Below, in pieces: positions 60,466 to 64,000 of a stretch of 64,000 nucleotides of DNA. Position 1 is the first letter of the stretch; each line of letters begins with the position of its first letter. Position numbers and translations under genes: made by a program. The notes beneath the pieces were generated by a model that was not told the origin of the DNA, made no database searches, and saw only the letters and a list, made by a program, of their open reading frames with translations. Source of the stretch: Pegea sp. RAD2-039 (taxonomy: Eukaryota; Chordata; Thaliacea; Salpida; Salpidae); contig JAQGEQ010000380.1 of NCBI GenBank assembly GCA_034620365.1, positions 3,658,001 through 3,722,000 on the forward strand. The letters are read 5' to 3'.

Positions 60466-61447
60466 TTTATTTATTTATTACAATAAATGCGAAAGAAGGG
60501 TACCTGAAAAGAGTACCTCTCGCTAACACACATTCTCACAATTAACATATATTTAGTCAAAAATGTAGAGAGTAAAAGATGTAACACATGGCATTTCAGA
60601 AGTCCTCAAAGCATATGACAGTAAACAATTACATAGAATGTTAATAATATAAAAAAGGGAAAAAAAATCACAGTTTAGAAATGACAATGTTGGCCATACT
60701 ATAACAGTTAAACTTCTGTTTGAACAACACGAGTGACTTCGACATGGCAATGTCTGATGGCATCTGGTTTCATGTGCTAGTTGTGCGGTATAAGAAAAAA
60801 AATTGCTCTGATTAATGTACTAGGTGATATAGGCTTATTAAGGTGTAATGTGTGTCGTCTGAGCTGATATAACTTGAGGGAAGGACTAATGGAAAAGAAA
60901 TCATCAAGCTGAATATCAATTAAATTGTGGATAATTTAAAAAACAAGAATTAAGTCGTATTTAATCCGTCCGATTTCCAAGGTATCTAAATTGAAGAAGC
61001 TGAGGCGATGTTTATAACTATCATATATAATATTAAGTTTCATGCATACTAATCTTGTAAATGTGACGTGAACAGACTCAATTTTTTTGATATCACTAAC
61101 TTGATATGGCATCCATGCACTGACATTATTTTCAAGAATTGGACGTATATACAATTTGAAAAGATTTATAAAAAAGTATAGGTCCTTAGAGTTAAAGGTC
61201 TTTATAATAAGGAAGATAAGGTTGAATGATTTTCCAAAGATTTTGGAAACATAATTGCGCCATTTAAAGTCAGATGATAGAGTAAGGCCAAGGTCTAGGA
61301 CCGAAGATACTCGTTGAATAATAAATCTATTGATTTAGTATTGGTTCAAGCAATTTACAGCTGGTTTACGAGAAAACGTTATAAGTTCAGACTTTTGGGG
61401 GTGGATTCTAAGCTGCCAATTCGTAGACCAGTTTTCTACAGTGTGTA
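60466..61447 (-). mobile_element. 5'-truncated LINE, 3' end copy
   Basis: Minus-strand copy of the element at 32,724-33,763. It starts near 61,447 after the YADD region (NWQLRIHP...) and runs through YIRPILENN, FFNLDTLEIGRIKYDL and the C-terminus to the 3' UTR and the AATAAATAAATAAAA tail at 60,466. Frames are interrupted. The 3' hairpin is retained but its stem reads GGTAC/GTACC (60,497-60,520) instead of GGTGC/GCACC. Confidence 0.9.
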
Positions 61448-62821
61448 GTGTTAATTTGACAAAAAAAAACAAGTCATTCCATTCAATAATGACTTAAATA
61501 TCAGTAAAATTAAATATTTAAAGAACGTTAATCAAACTTTCTTACTTTGGATCAAAAATAATTTTGATCTTAAGAATCTCAATTCGATCTGAAAGTTTTT
61601 CTAATTGAACAGTTTTTATTTAATCTCGTTTATTCTTGTTGCTAGCAGCATAATAATTTTGATTTTTAATGCAGAACTTAAGAAAATATTTGGTTCAGCT
61701 TCCCACCTTAAGTTCTAAACCTGATCAGCTCATATATTTAACATTTGTTGTACCAAAACTTACTAAATAGTTTTACAGACGAAGCAATTACATTGATGAT
61801 TTTGTAAGTATCTAAAACTATTTCAATTATGAATATAACTTTAAGTAACCTTTCAAGAATTTCTGTGTAGGACTTCAGAAAAACTAGATCATCGTCTTAG
61901 GTCGTATTCTATGTTCAGTATAAAGAACAAACTAATTTTCAATTGAAAATCTTCATTGTCATGAAGATAGTCTAGACTGATGGTAGAGTTTTATTCTGAG
62001 AGGTTCATTAACAAGAAGAAATTGAAATATTGTAATATGAGTATTGTAGTTATTTTGAAAGCATGTTACTTAAAGTTATATTTTATAATTTCATTAGCAG
62101 TTTATTTAGAAATCAATATTTTGATCTAGAGTTATGCATTCAATTAAATTTGACTGAAGTATTCAATAAGCAAACTATACGTTCAGTAAATACCAAACTA
62201 TTAAACAATAATTTTATCTGTATAGCGATACAAAAGCATCCCTTGTTATAAAATATTAAAAACTCATATAACGAGGACACAAGAACAGCAAGATGCTTTA
62301 TCTAACAACTTCATGGTTACCATGACGCCTGAGCTGATTATTTTTATTTCGCTTCCATGACGTCATCACAGCTGCATACAAACTCACAGCATTTGTTGCA
62401 AAACTTTTTATGTTACAAAACTCTCACAATAAAGCTTATTTGAATTTTTCTCGATACTGAAATACAACCAGAAACAATAAAATTGCAATTTTATATTGAC
62501 AGTAGAAAATGTAATAGTTTAAAATTTACATTATCTTTATATTTTCATTGAATTTTTAAGTTTTTGTAAAATTTTAATAAAACGTTGTTATGAATACAAG
62601 CTTATGTTTTTAGCAGCTGTCTGTAAGTTTTATCTTACCCAATAACTCGACTTTATCATTAATTTGTGCTTTTAATTTTTTAGACTTTACTGTTTACCAA
62701 GCTGATAAGTAATTGCCATCAAAGTTAATAGGATATCTTTATTTACCGAATTGTAAAATGTTTGTTATATTATGAGCAGTGCGCAGCTTTCAACATTCAC
62801 TTAATAGCTTCTGTCGACGTT
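61448..62821. other. Intergenic region upstream of the aldo-keto reductase
   Basis: No coding exon recognised. Contains a TGACGTCA palindrome at 62,358-62,365, about 460 bases before the AKR ATG, within a patch slightly richer in G+C. Confidence 0.55.
62358..62365 (+). promoter_or_regulatory. TGACGTCA palindrome upstream of AKR gene
   Basis: Perfect CREB/ATF octamer about 460 bases upstream of the AKR start codon. Candidate promoter element only. Confidence 0.3.
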
Positions 62822-64000
62822 ATGGCTTCTGTATCTAGGTTTGTGAGATTTGATATTTTCATTTTAATTCTATATTCTATTTATTAATAAAAAATAGTAA
62901 TGTAAATTAAATTTACAAGTATTATGTTTATTAATTTTTTAAATTTTCAAATCAAATAATGATTTCAAATACTTTTGTTTATTAATTTTGATTTCAATTG
63001 TATGTTATTTTAGAGTAGTTTAACTATTTGTTTGATATTTATTTATATATTCGTCAAACTAAACTATTGAGCGTAGTTATACTTTAAATTATTCTTTTCT
63101 GAGAAAAGAAGTTAATTCTTAATTGAAAAAACAAAATAAAGTCTATTATATATGTTAAAAAAAGTTTGAACAAATAAAATCATTAAAGTTTTATTATATA
63201 AAAACTAAACCAATGTCCTATTATATAACAGACCTCCAACATACTCTAAAGACTTCCATGGTGAAGCTCTTCAAAGTATGAAGTATCAACAACTTGGAAA
63301 TACTGATATGATAGTTTCGGAAATAAGCTTTGGTTATTATGATTCTTATTTGATTCTTATTTTTATCATAACTTTTTTTGAAATTATTTAACATTCCTTA
63401 GGTGCTGGCCCGCTTGGAAACTTATACAGAAAAACAGACTTTGATGAATCATATAAAGTAGTTCATAGTGCATTGAAACAGGGAATAAATATGATTGATA
63501 CAGCACCCTGGTATGGTAATGGTAAAAGTGAAACAACTTTAGGAAAGGTTAGTTGATTATACTGTAGTCTGTACTTTAGTTTGACTTATTTCTAAATTTA
63601 AGATACTAAAAGATATACCGAGAAATATTTATTATCTGAATACTAAAGTTGGTCGCTACGAAAAGACATTTGGGAAAATGTTTAACTTTAGTGCAGAGCG
63701 TGTGACAGCATCTGTTGATGAAAGCTTGCAACGGTTACAATTAGACTACATCGATGTTATTCAGGTGATACACAACTGTTCAAAAAAACTTTTCAAACTT
63801 GTACAAATACTATCCTCATTGATTGCAATAAATTATTTATATAAAACTGTTGTGACTTTTATACTTTGAGAATAAGTTTTGTTTGTTTTATATATATACT
63901 TCAGACGGTTATGAATTACTTTAAAAATGCGTAACTGTTTTGTTAATAAGTAACTAATAACCAGAAATGTTTTCAAATAAGCCAAATTTAAAATTCGATC
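62822..64000 (+). CDS. Aldo-keto reductase, 5' part (runs off the window)
   Basis: Four exons visible: 62822-62838 (MASVS), 63232-63332, 63402-63547, 63603-63764. They encode about 142 residues. After a short leader (PPTYSKDFHGEAL) comes the AKR N-terminus MKYQQLGNTDMIVSEISFG, then GAGPLGNLY, INMIDTAPWYGNGKSE (catalytic Asp in IDTAP and Tyr in WYG) and YYLNTKVGRY (catalytic Lys). It ends in LDYIDVIQ, right before the strand that should carry the catalytic His. The leader and GNGKSE motif resemble the L-galactose-dehydrogenase-like AKRs of insects (Drosophila CG18547 group). It is probably an NADPH-dependent cytosolic oxidoreductase; the substrate is unknown. The remaining exons must lie beyond 64,000; 63,765-64,000 looks intronic. 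Confidence 0.92.

Overview
This window is strongly A+T-rich animal nuclear DNA. Genes are split by many short GT-AG introns (about 50-100 bases in CUL2), intergenic stretches are long and featureless, and there are several broken copies of one LINE family. Finding CUL2, OSTC, CELF, a CD36-family receptor and an unkempt-like zinc finger together points to a metazoan, probably an invertebrate. I cannot name the species.

Layout: 1-11,107 holds no recognisable gene. 11,108-23,925 is a direct tandem segmental duplication. Each copy carries an intact, nearly identical WRN-type 3'-5' exonuclease gene (12,535-13,164 and 17,668-18,297), then a ~180-base scrap of the CUL2 gene including an intron, then an array of ~647-base units cut from an unkempt (UNK)-like gene on the minus strand (three full units in copy A, seven in copy B). 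23,930-25,168 is a LINE endonuclease remnant plus a probable tRNA-derived SINE. 26,769-30,852 is a complete 18-exon CUL2 gene. 31,231-35,033 is LINE debris in both orientations.

Further right are a six-finger C2H2 transcription factor gene (36,556-38,601, +), a CHCHD2/10-like gene (39,140-39,682, -), OSTC (41,489-42,409, +), a CELF3-6/Bruno-type RNA-binding protein gene (46,521-52,320, +), a CD36/SCARB-family receptor gene (53,542-57,327, -), another LINE fragment (60,466-61,447, -) and the 5' part of an aldo-keto reductase gene (62,822 to the window end, +).

The single-copy genes have unrelated housekeeping or regulatory roles and do not form a pathway: ubiquitin ligation (CUL2), N-glycosylation in the ER (OSTC), splicing and mRNA control (CELF), lipid or lipoprotein uptake (CD36 family), redox metabolism (AKR). 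The unusual part is the 11-24 kb block: mosaic, recently homogenised, and built from pieces of at least three host genes. Exon boundaries were derived by hand from frame continuity and GT-AG sites. Family names rest on remembered protein sequences, not on searches.
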